From positions 1 to 40,306 of the IMG/VR virus record IMGVR_UViG_3300032235_000781: a stretch of DNA of 40,306 bases; one strand, given 5' to 3'. The notes beneath the pieces are model-generated. The model did not search any database. It was not told where the DNA came from and saw nothing but the letters and a program-made list of their open reading frames with translations. Within the stretch, counting starts at the first letter, position 1, and the number at the start of each line of letters is the position of its first letter. Position numbers and translations under genes: made by a program. Shown piece after piece: positions 4,914 through 12,529 of the stretch. The stretch is from a virus.

Positions 4914-6430
4914 AAAAATTCCATAAATTATATCGTCAACTCATGCGCGAGTATGTGGAAGACTTCGATCAGAAATGGGACAAAGCTGTTTCCGAATCGG
5001 AGGAGCTTCAGGTAGCTCTTGATTTGATGAAAAATATCAAAGCAAAATTAAAAGGTGAAATTTATATCGTCGGTGGTGTTCCTCGTGATTTGCTCATGGG
5101 TAACGCAATTGATGATGTGGATTTGGCTACCAATATTCCTGTAGAACAATTGGAGAAACATTTTGAATTGAGAAATATTTCTAAGAACGATTCTCAACCA
5201 GTCTATGCTATCCTATGGAAAGGATATGTTTATGATTTGGCAAAATTTAGAACTGATTCTGGTGATATTGGTAGGCAAGCGAATGTCTCAACTGAGACTG
5301 ATTCCTTTCAAGCTGATACGGAACGCAGAGATTTAACAATCAATTCTTTCGGGTTGGATGAGAATGGTAAGATCGTAGATTATCAAGGTGGTCTGGATGA
5401 TTTGAAAAACAAAATCGTTCGTGCTGTGGGAGATGCCAAGAAGAGATTCATGGAAGATGCTACAAGGATTCTTCGCGTTTTCCGATTCGCTGCCAAGATG
5501 GATTTTGAAATTGAAGACGATACTAAAAAAGCAGCAATCGAATTGAAATATTTGCTTCAAGATCCGAAAGCTATTTCCAAAGAAAGTATCTCAAAAGAAT
5601 TTTACAAGTCTGCCAAGACTGGTAGAACTCTTGCCAATTTCTTGAAAAAATTACAAGACACCAAAATTCTCCATGACATTCTTCCTGAATTTACAGAGAT
5701 GGAAGGTTTCGATCATGATCCACAACATCACCCTGAAGGAGATTCTCAAGTATTGGGACACATCTATGAGTGTCTGAATGCTTCTCCCTACAAAGATCCT
5801 ATTATTAATCTTGCTGTATTATTCCATGACTTTGGAAAAGCTACGACTAGAGGGAAAAAAGATAATGGATTTAGTAGCTATCATGGTCACGAAGCTGCTG
5901 GTGTTCCCATTGTCGAAGGGATATTTGAGAGACTAAGATTCAATGAATTGTCTCAACAAGATAAAAAGAATATCTTAGCGGCAGTGGATAAACACATGCT
6001 CGTTCATAATCTAGACAAACTCAATATTAAAACACTGACTAGACTGATCCAAAATCCTGCATGGGAAACTATCAAAGCAGTTGGTTATTGCGATGAAGCA
6101 TCGAGAGGCTCTGGTCTTTTTGATGAAAAAGAATTTTGGGATAAAGTTAAAAGAGCAGAAGAAAAAGTATCCAACATCGGTGGATCGGAAGATGAAACAA
6201 GAAAACGTCTCAAGCAATATTTCAGTGGAAATAAATTGATGGAATGGTTTCCAGTTCTCATCAAAGATAAATCCAAGTTCAAAGATATTACAGCAGCACT
6301 ACAAGAATATACTCTTGAAGAGTTGAATGCTGGTAGAGAACCAGATGATACGGAAATGAAGACAATCGTTGCTGGTATTCTAAAGAAGAATCAATTTAAT
6401 GAATGGTATAATTATTACCAGAAAAATTAA
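4910..6430 (+). CDS. cca: CCA-adding tRNA nucleotidyltransferase with HD domain
   Basis: 506 residues, class II nucleotidyltransferase family. Residues 51-75 hold IYIVGGVPRDLL, then DDVDLAT: the GG...RD motif and the metal-binding DxD (D69, D71). The basic segment RRDLTINSFGLD follows, and then RILRVFRFAAKM of the head-neck region. The C-terminal half has an HD hydrolase domain (LFHDFGKA near residue 305, preceded by GHIYEC and followed by YHGHEAAG), as in bacterial Cca. The enzyme adds or repairs CCA at tRNA 3' ends, which matters here because six of the ten phage tRNA genes lack CCA. The first 20 residues (MKKFHKLYRQLMREYVEDFD) precede the usual enzyme start and look tag-like. A poly(A) polymerase role cannot be excluded. 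Confidence 0.93.
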   Translation: MKKFHKLYRQLMREYVEDFDQKWDKAVSESEELQVALDLMKNIKAKLKGEIYIVGGVPRDLLMGNAIDDVDLATNIPVEQLEKHFELRNISKNDSQPVYAILWKGYVYDLAKFRTDSGDIGRQANVSTETDSFQADTERRDLTINSFGLDENGKIVDYQGGLDDLKNKIVRAVGDAKKRFMEDATRILRVFRFAAKMDFEIEDDTKKAAIELKYLLQDPKAISKESISKEFYKSAKTGRTLANFLKKLQDTKILHDILPEFTEMEGFDHDPQHHPEGDSQVLGHIYECLNASPYKDPIINLAVLFHDFGKATTRGKKDNGFSSYHGHEAAGVPIVEGIFERLRFNELSQQDKKNILAAVDKHMLVHNLDKLNIKTLTRLIQNPAWETIKAVGYCDEASRGSGLFDEKEFWDKVKRAEEKVSNIGGSEDETRKRLKQYFSGNKLMEWFPVLIKDKSKFKDITAALQEYTLEELNAGREPDDTEMKTIVAGILKKNQFNEWYNYYQKN

Positions 6431-6651
6431 TCTTTGTGCCATTTCTCCATCTTGGAGTAATATTCTGGATCTTCTTCCACATGTTGTTTAGCAATCGTTT
6501 TTGCTAACTTCTTTCCTAACTTTGTTTTTCTCTTAGAAGGATTGATATGCTCTTGTTCTACTTCTTCCCCTTTGGAAACCTCTGGTTTAGGAAGATCTTT
6601 TTTCTCTACTTTCTTGAAGTAATCATTAAAGAAATCTTGGAATTTTTTCAT
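6427..6651 (-). CDS. Small basic protein, possible internal head protein
   Basis: 74 residues with many Lys and Glu. The N-terminus MKKFQDFFNDYF matches the aromatic tag pattern and is followed by a charged, probably disordered body with KRKTKLGKKLAKTIAKQH, then an acidic end. Small size, basic character and the tag recall the T4 internal proteins that are packaged with DNA. Upstream lies CACTAATAAT, a degenerate late-box candidate. It converges on the CCA-adding enzyme gene, sharing a 4-nt TTAA in which both stop codons lie. Confidence 0.65.
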   Translation of the reverse strand: MKKFQDFFNDYFKKVEKKDLPKPEVSKGEEVEQEHINPSKRKTKLGKKLAKTIAKQHVEEDPEYYSKMEKWHKD

Positions 6652-6655
6652 ATTA

Positions 6656-7483
6656 TTAGTGTTCAGTGTTCTCGCTTAATTTTTTACGATATCCATATTC
6701 AGCAACAGATGGGTATCCACCTGTAACGTGTTTAACTTCTAATGGATCAACTCCTCTAAATTCCCACACCACTTTTTTCTCAAATGGTGTCATGTTGAAT
6801 CCAGTATGCGCTCTCATTAGAATATCAACAATCTCATCATGTGACAATTCTGGATAGATTCTACTCTTCAATTCTTTAATTTCACCAGAAGAAGAATCTC
6901 TATAGGTGTCTCCATCATAATTAAATTTGGAAGAATCGGAAGCAACCCAAAAAAGATCAGTTGCTTTAAAACATTTTTTTAATTCTTGGATATATTCAGG
7001 GGTGATATCTTTTTCTCTACACCAGAAAGCGATGACTGAGACATTTTTTTTAAGTGTTTTACTTTCAATACTTTTCCAGATTCTTCCTGATTGACTTTTT
7101 ATTCTCGTTTCTCCCATCGCTTGAGAACGTTGGTTCTGATTGTAGAAATCTAAATCAGACTTATTCATTTTGCCACACACTTTAACATCATAAGACTTCA
7201 ACACATTTTTAGTATTATCAGGATATTGAAGTGCTTCTTTCAACCCATTGAAAATGAATAAGTGAGTTGCTCCAGTGTATAGGATAACATTTCCAATTTT
7301 AGAAAAAGCATAACCATCGGAATGAGCATAAACACCACCGTCAAATTTCAAAGAATCGGGATTGGATTTGTTCGATGGAATTGTGACATTTTCAAATAAT
7401 ACAACACCTCTGGTAGCTGCACGTTCCTCCAGAATTTTATTATAAAGTTCTCTGATGTTTAATTCGTCTCTCATGTTAGCCAA
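6656..7483 (-). CDS. Hypothetical protein, 275 residues
   Basis: A soluble protein with no membrane segment. The N-terminal helix (MANMRDELNIRELYNKILEE) is followed by a mixed alpha/beta body; a Lys/Ser-rich stretch is near residues 125-150. No motif is recognised. Its start overlaps the end of the next upstream gene by 13 nt, and that gene overlaps its own neighbour by 4 nt, so the three at 6656-8369 form a tight operon read from the late box at 8375. Confidence 0.72.
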   Translation of the reverse strand: MANMRDELNIRELYNKILEERAATRGVVLFENVTIPSNKSNPDSLKFDGGVYAHSDGYAFSKIGNVILYTGATHLFIFNGLKEALQYPDNTKNVLKSYDVKVCGKMNKSDLDFYNQNQRSQAMGETRIKSQSGRIWKSIESKTLKKNVSVIAFWCREKDITPEYIQELKKCFKATDLFWVASDSSKFNYDGDTYRDSSSGEIKELKSRIYPELSHDEIVDILMRAHTGFNMTPFEKKVVWEFRGVDPLEVKHVTGGYPSVAEYGYRKKLSENTEH

Positions 7484-7758
7484 ATTTCTTCTGTTTGTTT
7501 AAATTTATCTATCAATGTTTCCAAATTTTTAGATTGAAAATTACAATCAATCATGGTCTTTACAGTGTGCCTATTGTTGTTATTACAGAATGATAATTTG
7601 TAATTCAAATCAGCCATTTTAGGCTCGTGTTCAACGATCATCAGGAATGTATCATACATTCCTGATGGAAGGGGAATTGGATCGCCTGTAAAAATAACTT
7701 CCACTCCATCACTATTTGGAGCATTACTCATATATTCTTTAGGATAAATTACTATCAT
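7471..7758 (-). CDS. Hypothetical protein, 95 residues
   Basis: A small soluble protein starting MIVIYPKEYMSN, mostly predicted beta then a C-terminal helix. No family is recognised. The 4-nt overlap (7755-7758) with the upstream gene and the 13-nt overlap with the downstream gene point to translational coupling within one operon. Confidence 0.68.
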   Translation of the reverse strand: MIVIYPKEYMSNAPNSDGVEVIFTGDPIPLPSGMYDTFLMIVEHEPKMADLNYKLSFCNNNNRHTVKTMIDCNFQSKNLETLIDKFKQTEEIWLT

Positions 7759-8369
7759 CGTGCTAATTTCATGTAAACAACCACTGTTTCAGCATTTCGG
7801 TCAATGTTGCCATCGTCGTCAAGAGAATAGGAAATACCATTGAACACTGGATAAGGCATTGTATCATCGTTTTTATCTTTGTCAATAACAAAACCATTTC
7901 GACTGTAGAGTCTGAATAATTTTTTTGGTATGATATTGCCATCACCATCTTGTTCCGCAAAACAATCCAAACGTCTAGCACCATTTTTAATAGCACTTTT
8001 TACTGCCGCATCTCCCGAAGATTCTATGCCAGAAAAAACCGAAACCAATTCATCACCCTTTTTGATGCAATATCCGCTGGTATTGTTTGGTCCGATAAAA
8101 CATTTCATCTCTGCGTATTCTTCGGGATCATAAATGGTGATGTTATTTTTAATATCTTTAAACCATTCATGTTCTTTATGTTCGGGGTCAGCACGTTTAG
8201 TATCCGATTCCATGTAAGCATTGATGATTTTATAAAATGATCTCCAATCAACTTTTTTAAATTTTTCAGAATCTTCAGGTGTTAGTTTTCTACTGATTTT
8301 TAATTGTTCAGGAGATAATTTACCAATGTCTGAGAATGCTTCCCAGAAAAAATTATAGAATGTCTTCAT
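7755..8369 (-). CDS. GNAT-like protein with capsid-targeting-like N-terminus
   Basis: 204 residues. The first eleven, MKTFYNFFWEA, match the capsid-targeting sequence of T4 internal protein III (MKTYQEFIAEA) at M1, K2, T3, F7, E10 and A11, with Phe for Tyr at position 4. In T4 the prohead protease cuts after that Glu. The C-terminal half looks like a GNAT acetyltransferase fold: a strand YCIKKGDELVSVFSG, a helix, ARRLDCFAE, then LFRLYSRNGFVID and a last strand VVVYMKLA. The acetyl-CoA loop is not clear, so enzymatic activity is uncertain. It is the first gene of the 8369-6656 operon, with a late box 5 nt before the ATG. Confidence 0.6.
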   Translation of the reverse strand: MKTFYNFFWEAFSDIGKLSPEQLKISRKLTPEDSEKFKKVDWRSFYKIINAYMESDTKRADPEHKEHEWFKDIKNNITIYDPEEYAEMKCFIGPNNTSGYCIKKGDELVSVFSGIESSGDAAVKSAIKNGARRLDCFAEQDGDGNIIPKKLFRLYSRNGFVIDKDKNDDTMPYPVFNGISYSLDDDGNIDRNAETVVVYMKLAR

Positions 8370-8374
8370 TTTAT

Positions 8375-8381
8375 TATTTAA
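8375..8381 (-). promoter_or_regulatory. Late box TTAAATA
   Basis: On the minus strand, 5 nt (ATAAA) before the ATG at 8369. Confidence 0.62.
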
Positions 8382-8390
8382 TAAAAATTT

Positions 8391-8669
8391 TCAACTATCT
8401 AGGTATTTGTCAATCACCATGGTGAAATAATCCGCAAACCAACAAATAGATGATGCGTAAAATCCCCAAAGAGGGATTAGGAAAGGTGTGCCTGACCAGA
8501 ACATCCCAAAGAAACATCCTACCCAAAATCCGAGACACATGCAACACTTAAATAATTTTTCAAAGAATTTCATTTCAGTCAAACGATCTCGAATGGGATT
8601 TAGAATTGATCCGTATTTCAGGATCAGACAAGCACCAATTAATACAAAAGATTGAAACCAAAGACTCAT
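8391..8669 (-). CDS. Small membrane protein with C-x2-C-x-GFW motif (DUF1360-like)
   Basis: 92 residues. There is an N-terminal hydrophobic helix (about residues 4-22), a short charged linker, then KCCMCLGFWVGC followed by a second hydrophobic region to about residue 80. The pair of cysteines before GFW is typical of small phage inner-membrane proteins of the DUF1360 type. The function is unknown; it probably sits in the host cytoplasmic membrane. The start overlaps the upstream small gene by 4 nt (ATGA). Confidence 0.7.
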   Translation of the reverse strand: MSLWFQSFVLIGACLILKYGSILNPIRDRLTEMKFFEKLFKCCMCLGFWVGCFFGMFWSGTPFLIPLWGFYASSICWFADYFTMVIDKYLDS

Positions 8670-8863
8670 CCTAGAATAAGTTTTTGGTCATCAATCGTTT
8701 TCACACCATCTGAAATCAGGAGTGCTTCTTCTTTTCTCACGATAATTTTATTACCAAAATCATCTGTGATTTCTACCATACCGTCTGTAAGTTCTGTGAC
8801 TACTGGGCAACTTTTCCCTTTACAACACAACTTAACACTATTATTTGTTAATACTTTAATCAT
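8666..8863 (-). CDS. Small cysteine-containing protein
   Basis: 65 residues. The segment KLCCKGKSCPVV (residues about 11-22) suggests metal or disulfide chemistry, followed by GMVEITDDFGNKIIVRKEEA, which reads as a small beta fold. It resembles short conserved phage hypotheticals, with no known function. It is coupled to the membrane protein downstream through a 4-nt overlap. Confidence 0.65.
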   Translation of the reverse strand: MIKVLTNNSVKLCCKGKSCPVVTELTDGMVEITDDFGNKIIVRKEEALLISDGVKTIDDQKLILG

Positions 8864-8874
8864 AACAAAATTAT

Positions 8875-9258
8875 TTATCCAAAGATTTGAGAAATCAATG
8901 ATTTTCTCTCTTTCAAATTATAAACAAATACTTTCAATCCTTTATTTTTAGAATAATCAATCATGTGTTTAGTGCCTTTCGATCCCCCATCCCACACAGC
9001 TACAAGAGCATCTGCATAGTCACCCATTTCCTCATTCCTACGTGGTCCTGCCGATTTTCCAAATTTTTTCCAATCAGCAGGGAATTTTTTAATAGGGATA
9101 TTGTTTTCTTTAGCCCATTGTTCTCCCATGGTGTCAACACCACAAGCTTTGCCTGAAACCACTTCAGTTATTTCAGATGACCATGGACATTCTTCCATTG
9201 CTGAAAGAATGTCCTGATATTTATTCACATCGCGTGAACCAGCTATAATACAGCGCAT
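8875..9258 (-). CDS. SLOG-family protein (DUF2493)
   Basis: 127 residues with a Rossmann-like nucleotide-binding fold. Visible motifs: IIAGSRDV at the first strand (residues 3-10), SGKACGVDTMGEQWA (about 34-48), GPRRNEEM (about 71-78) and DALVAVWDGGSKGT (about 83-96). These match the DUF2493 branch of the SLOG superfamily, thought to bind nucleotides or nucleotide-derived ligands. The substrate is unknown. Its start lies 1 nt from the end of thyX, so the two are probably read together, which hints at a nucleotide-related role. Confidence 0.85.
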   Translation of the reverse strand: MRCIIAGSRDVNKYQDILSAMEECPWSSEITEVVSGKACGVDTMGEQWAKENNIPIKKFPADWKKFGKSAGPRRNEEMGDYADALVAVWDGGSKGTKHMIDYSKNKGLKVFVYNLKERKSLISQIFG

Positions 9259-9259
9259 A

Positions 9260-9940
9260 TTAATAACCCCATGCTTTCAGAGTATGTTCGAATGGATTAC
9301 CGTCAATGTTTTTCACAAGCTGTAGCATTTCGTCAGCAATTTCGTGAATTTCTTTTTGAGCATGTTCGCTGCGACGAAGCTTGATGAAGTTGGCAAAAGA
9401 ACGCATGTTGAACATAACGTCTCCTTCAATTTGACTGTTGTAAGTCTTGAAGAAGCGAGCTGATTCTTTTGCGCGTTTGCGTCCAAGAACAGGCTCAAGG
9501 TCTTTTAGACAAGAATGATAGAGCTTATTACCTAATTCAGTATACCCTTCGAGAATTTGCTTCCACGTTTCATAACCACCAATAAATTCTTCAACATCTT
9601 TAGGTTGAGATAGAGACGCATTGATACCAATCCAGTCATCAGGAAGATAAAACTTATCGTCTTTCAACTCTTTGTATCGAGCGGACTCAGCATTGATGGA
9701 TGCAATACGATGTTTAAGCAAATGAATGTGACTAGCGATTTCCGTATCAACTAGGAAGTGAACCACTCCCTTTTCAAACGGTGTCTCATGACCATTGCTC
9801 CATAGCATGTCAATTAGTTTTGGGATTCGAGATTTCTTATCCTCCGTCAAATCGCGACTTGTGGAAGTCCATGCACTGCAAGCTATTGTAGTATCATCTC
9901 CATAATACCCTAGTAAGGTTACTTTATTTTTATTATTCAT
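9260..9940 (-). CDS. thyX: Flavin-dependent thymidylate synthase ThyX
   Basis: 226 residues, the usual length. It makes dTMP from dUMP using FAD, NADPH and methylenetetrahydrofolate. The signature is present at residues 76-89, KHRIASINAESARY, matching the ThyX motif RHRxxSxNxxSxRY except for Lys in place of the first Arg. The preceding HETPFEKGVVHFLVD (residues 51-65) is also typical. Together with the ribonucleotide reductase genes further right it supplies thymidine for phage DNA synthesis. No late box is found, in line with an earlier expression class. Confidence 0.96.
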   Translation of the reverse strand: MNNKNKVTLLGYYGDDTTIACSAWTSTSRDLTEDKKSRIPKLIDMLWSNGHETPFEKGVVHFLVDTEIASHIHLLKHRIASINAESARYKELKDDKFYLPDDWIGINASLSQPKDVEEFIGGYETWKQILEGYTELGNKLYHSCLKDLEPVLGRKRAKESARFFKTYNSQIEGDVMFNMRSFANFIKLRRSEHAQKEIHEIADEMLQLVKNIDGNPFEHTLKAWGY

Positions 9941-9943
9941 ATT

Positions 9944-10321
9944 TTATTTTTTCTCAACAATAACTTTCATAAACATTGGATAATTTTTGATCCGTTGTTG
10001 TGCGATTTTAAAATTAGCACAAAAAACATCGATTACAATATTATTTTTACCTAATTTTTTAGAAGCAGATCTAGCTTTCACTGCACTTCCAGTGTCAATA
10101 GCAGTCGTAGTTAGACCCATTTGTGGTATTTTTACTTTACTACCATATGAAATAATTCTAGGATCAACTGCCACTGTTTTACCACAGATCGGTTTCTTCC
10201 CAGTAGAAGTTTGATAACCAACTTGACCACCATTATTTGGCCAATAGTATGTAATTCTCGCCATATATTCTTCTGAATAGCAGAATGTGGTTAGTAATGA
10301 TACGATAATTATTTTCAACAT
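9944..10321 (-). CDS. Secreted 3D-domain protein
   Basis: 125 residues with a short signal peptide (MLKIIIVSLLTTFCYSEE; hydrophobic residues 2-13, Cys at 14). The body carries the three-aspartate 3D domain of double-psi barrel type: VAVDPRIISYGSKVKIP, then TTTAIDTGSAVK, then NIVIDVF (Asp residues in AVDP, IDTG and IDVF). The domain occurs in cell-wall active proteins such as MltA-type lytic transglycosylases and stationary-phase wall hydrolases. It probably acts in the periplasm on peptidoglycan. The upstream sequence holds CTAAATT, a poor late box. Confidence 0.85.
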   Translation of the reverse strand: MLKIIIVSLLTTFCYSEEYMARITYYWPNNGGQVGYQTSTGKKPICGKTVAVDPRIISYGSKVKIPQMGLTTTAIDTGSAVKARSASKKLGKNNIVIDVFCANFKIAQQRIKNYPMFMKVIVEKK

Positions 10322-10358
10322 GTTTCCAATTTAGCACATTTTTTTAATTTGTCAAGTA

Positions 10359-10365
10359 CTAAATA
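10359..10365 (+). promoter_or_regulatory. Late box CTAAATA
   Basis: Five nt (ATAAT) before the ATG at 10371. TTGTCA lies 3 nt upstream of the box. Confidence 0.7.
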
Positions 10366-10370
10366 ATAAT

Positions 10371-10778
10371 ATGGGTGAATTAAATAAAAATGTTTTTCCA
10401 GATACAATTAAATTAGAAGATTTGGGCATCATTAAAGGAACGAGAAAATTTCGTCTTTTGGCAGATTTTCGTTGTTATTTTAAAGGTAAATTACTCACCA
10501 TCCCCAAAGGATTTATTACAGATGGAATTTCTGCTCCTAAATTTGCATGGCCTATTATCGGACCTTACGGACCTGCTTTCCCCGCTGCTTTGATTCACGA
10601 TTGGTGTTTCTCTCCATTTAATAAAGAATATAATTGGAAAGAATCGAATTGGCTCTTTTTAGAATTGATGAAGGAAGCTGGTGTAGGTTTTACTATGAGA
10701 TGGACTATCTATTCTGCTGTTGTGGCGGGATCATATCCCATATGGAGAAAAAGAATTGAGAATTACGGAGTTAAATAA
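10371..10778 (+). CDS. DUF1353 family protein
   Basis: 135 residues. The typical order of this phage family is visible: FRLLADFRCYF, then TIPKGFITDGISAPKF (about residues 43-58), then GPAFPAALIHDWCF (about 70-83). The His-Asp pair within LIHDW is the most conserved point of the family and suggests a metal or catalytic site, although the role is not established. It sits directly before the M15 endolysin; its TAA stop lies inside the late box of that gene. A role near lysis or virion assembly is inferred from context. Confidence 0.85.
   Translation: MGELNKNVFPDTIKLEDLGIIKGTRKFRLLADFRCYFKGKLLTIPKGFITDGISAPKFAWPIIGPYGPAFPAALIHDWCFSPFNKEYNWKESNWLFLELMKEAGVGFTMRWTIYSAVVAGSYPIWRKRIENYGVK
10771..10777 (+). 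promoter_or_regulatory. Late box TTAAATA
   Basis: Five nt (ATATT) before the ATG at 10783. It overlaps the end of the DUF1353 gene. Confidence 0.68.
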
Positions 10779-10782
10779 TATT

Positions 10783-11361
10783 ATGAATAGTGAAGAGATT
10801 AAAAAAATGCAGAAAAAAATCGGTGTTGTTGCTGATGGATTCTGGGGTCCGAAATCGCAAGATGCTTGTAAAAAATATTTGCGTTCATTGATGCCTAAAA
10901 ACAATCCATGGCCAAAAAGCGATCAAGCATCTCTAAGAAAATTTTACGGAAATCCAGGAGATGAATCAAATCTTGTAACGGTCACTTTACCATATCCTAT
11001 GTATTACGATGGCAAATTAGTCACCAAAACTCGCGTCAATAAAAAATGTGCTGATTCTTTATTGAGAATACTCACTAATATTAAAAATATAATCCCAAAA
11101 TATCCTGATATTAAAAATGAAGCTGAAGATTATGGTGGCATTTACAATTTTCGTTTGAAGCGTGGTGGTTCTTCTTATTCCCTACATGCTTACGGTGCTG
11201 CCATCGATTTAGATGCTGATGAAAATACTTTTCGCGATAGTTGGCCGATGAAAGCGGATATGCCGCTGGAAATCATGGAAGAATTTGCAAAAGAAGGTTG
11301 GATATCTGCTGGTGCGTTTTGGGGATATGATGCTATGCACCACGAAGCGGTAAATAGATAA
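10783..11361 (+). CDS. Endolysin, M15-type peptidase with peptidoglycan-binding helix bundle
   Basis: 192 residues from the ATG at 10783, chosen because a late box lies 5 nt upstream; an in-frame start at 10720 would overlap DUF1353. Residues 4-33 (EIKKMQKKIGVVADGFWGPK and on) match a short peptidoglycan-binding domain. The C-terminal half is a VanY-like zinc peptidase: SLHAYGAAIDLD gives H135 and D142, and MHHEAVN at the end gives H186/H187 and E188. Such enzymes cut peptide bonds in the cell-wall stem peptide and release progeny. There is no signal peptide, so a holin is expected elsewhere; I see none next to it. Confidence 0.9.
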   Translation: MNSEEIKKMQKKIGVVADGFWGPKSQDACKKYLRSLMPKNNPWPKSDQASLRKFYGNPGDESNLVTVTLPYPMYYDGKLVTKTRVNKKCADSLLRILTNIKNIIPKYPDIKNEAEDYGGIYNFRLKRGGSSYSLHAYGAAIDLDADENTFRDSWPMKADMPLEIMEEFAKEGWISAGAFWGYDAMHHEAVNR

Positions 11362-11373
11362 ATTATAAAAAAT

Positions 11374-11412
11374 ACCCGCCAAAGTGTGCTTACAAGTAGA
11401 GGCATGGCGGGT
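11374..11412. other. Hairpin between convergent genes
   Basis: An 8-bp perfect stem ACCCGCCA/TGGCGGGT with a 23-nt loop, between the endolysin and an opposing small gene. It may act as a two-way terminator, but no strong T run follows on either strand. Confidence 0.4.
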
Positions 11413-11420
11413 CTGCTAAA

Positions 11421-11738
11421 TTATTTAGTTGAGTTTAATCTTTCCTTCAATTTTGCAAATGCGTTTCTTATCGCATTATCAATATTATCGGAATTTCCCG
11501 TGCATTCATCTTCAACATCTTGGATGATTTTTAAAATTCCTTCCAATTCTTCTTCTTGTTCGCCATAAACATGAGCAGTCACCATTGGAGGTGCTATTCC
11601 AATTACTTGTTTATTATAAGATAATTTATTACCAGCTTCTTGGGGGACTTCTTGCTTCGGAACTCTTTGAGGTGGGTTGAAACCACTTTGATATTCCAGA
11701 ATCAAATCAGCATAGACTTGTTGTAAAAATTTATCCAT
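11421..11738 (-). CDS. Hypothetical protein, 105 residues
   Basis: The start at 11738 (MDKFLQQVYADLILEYQ) is set by a late box exactly 5 nt upstream; a longer frame to 11771 is ignored. The protein has a Pro/Gln/Glu-rich middle (PPQRVPKQEVPQEAG), a short VTAHVYG segment and a helical, acidic C-terminus. No family is recognised. It faces the ClpP-like gene across a 48-bp divergent promoter region. Confidence 0.65.
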   Translation of the reverse strand: MDKFLQQVYADLILEYQSGFNPPQRVPKQEVPQEAGNKLSYNKQVIGIAPPMVTAHVYGEQEEELEGILKIIQDVEDECTGNSDNIDNAIRNAFAKLKERLNSTK

Positions 11739-11743
11739 GGTAT

Positions 11744-11750
11744 TATTTAA
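11744..11750 (-). promoter_or_regulatory. Late box TTAAATA
   Basis: Minus strand, 5 nt (ATACC) before the ATG at 11738. Confidence 0.66.
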
Positions 11751-11772
11751 TTTGATAACATAGATTTCCATG

Positions 11773-11779
11773 TTAAATA
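11773..11779 (+). promoter_or_regulatory. Late box TTAAATA for clpP-like gene
   Basis: Seven nt (ATAATAT) before the ATG at 11787. It is divergent from the box at 11744. Confidence 0.58.
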
Positions 11780-11786
11780 ATAATAT

Positions 11787-12425
11787 ATGAAAAGATGGGG
11801 ATATCGAAACGAGGAGGAGAAAGAGGAAAACAACTCAAATATACCGAATATCATCATAACATCTGCGAATGAAGAGCAAACCGTTGTTAATAGTGGTATT
11901 CGAGTCATTAATAATAAAATTTTGTTTTATGCTGATATTGATGAAGGGTCTGTTTTGGAATTGAACCGTGTTTTACTTGAACTGGATTGTAAATTACAGA
12001 GCATTAAAAGCTTTGATGATAATTATGAACCTATCATCCATCTCCACCTTAATACCTTTGGAGGTGTTATTTTTGCAGCATTTTCTACTGTCGATACAAT
12101 CCGTAGATTGAAATCCAAAGTCTATACGTATGTTGATGGTAATACCGCATCTGCTGGAACTCTGATTAGTCTGAGTGGTTCTAAAAGATATATGGGACAA
12201 CATGCTCATTTCCTCATTCACCAATTAAGTTCTGGTGTCTATGGTAAGTTCTCGGAAATGGAGGATGAAATCGCCACATGTACCAAATTGATGAAAGTTC
12301 TGAAAGATTTTTATAAAAAACACACCAAAGTTCCAATGAAAAAATTGGATGAGCTTATGAAGCGAGATATTTGGTTGGATGCTCAAGAATGTCTTGATTA
12401 TGGAATCATCGATGAAATTCTCTAA
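11787..12425 (+). CDS. ClpP-like serine protease
   Basis: 212 residues of the Clp/crotonase fold. After a charged leader of about 35 residues the core runs ILFYADIDEG, HLHLNTFGGVIFAA, VYTYVDGNTASAGTLIS with nucleophile S122 (ASAG), then HAHFLIHQLSSG with catalytic-type H145, and ends DIWLDAQECLDYGIIDEIL. ClpP peptidases normally work with an AAA+ unfoldase; phage relatives are also used in prohead maturation. Here a gp21-type protease already exists, so a role in degrading host or phage proteins is as likely. No dedicated Clp ATPase is next to it. Confidence 0.9.
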   Translation: MKRWGYRNEEEKEENNSNIPNIIITSANEEQTVVNSGIRVINNKILFYADIDEGSVLELNRVLLELDCKLQSIKSFDDNYEPIIHLHLNTFGGVIFAAFSTVDTIRRLKSKVYTYVDGNTASAGTLISLSGSKRYMGQHAHFLIHQLSSGVYGKFSEMEDEIATCTKLMKVLKDFYKKHTKVPMKKLDELMKRDIWLDAQECLDYGIIDEIL

Positions 12426-12434
12426 AAAAGGGGG

Positions 12435-12464
12435 TTGATTTTTTATCGGCTCGTGGCATATTTA
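12435..12464 (+). promoter_or_regulatory. Possible sigma70-type promoter for nrdB-nrdA
   Basis: TTGATT and TATTTA separated by 18 nt, about 65 nt before the nrdB start. There is no late box here, in line with earlier expression of nucleotide genes. The call is tentative, since host promoter rules are unknown. Confidence 0.35.
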
Positions 12465-12529
12465 GCGAAACGAACGATAAAAAAATAAAAGAAAAACGAG
12501 GGAAAGTAGAGGATAAGTAATAGACGATT

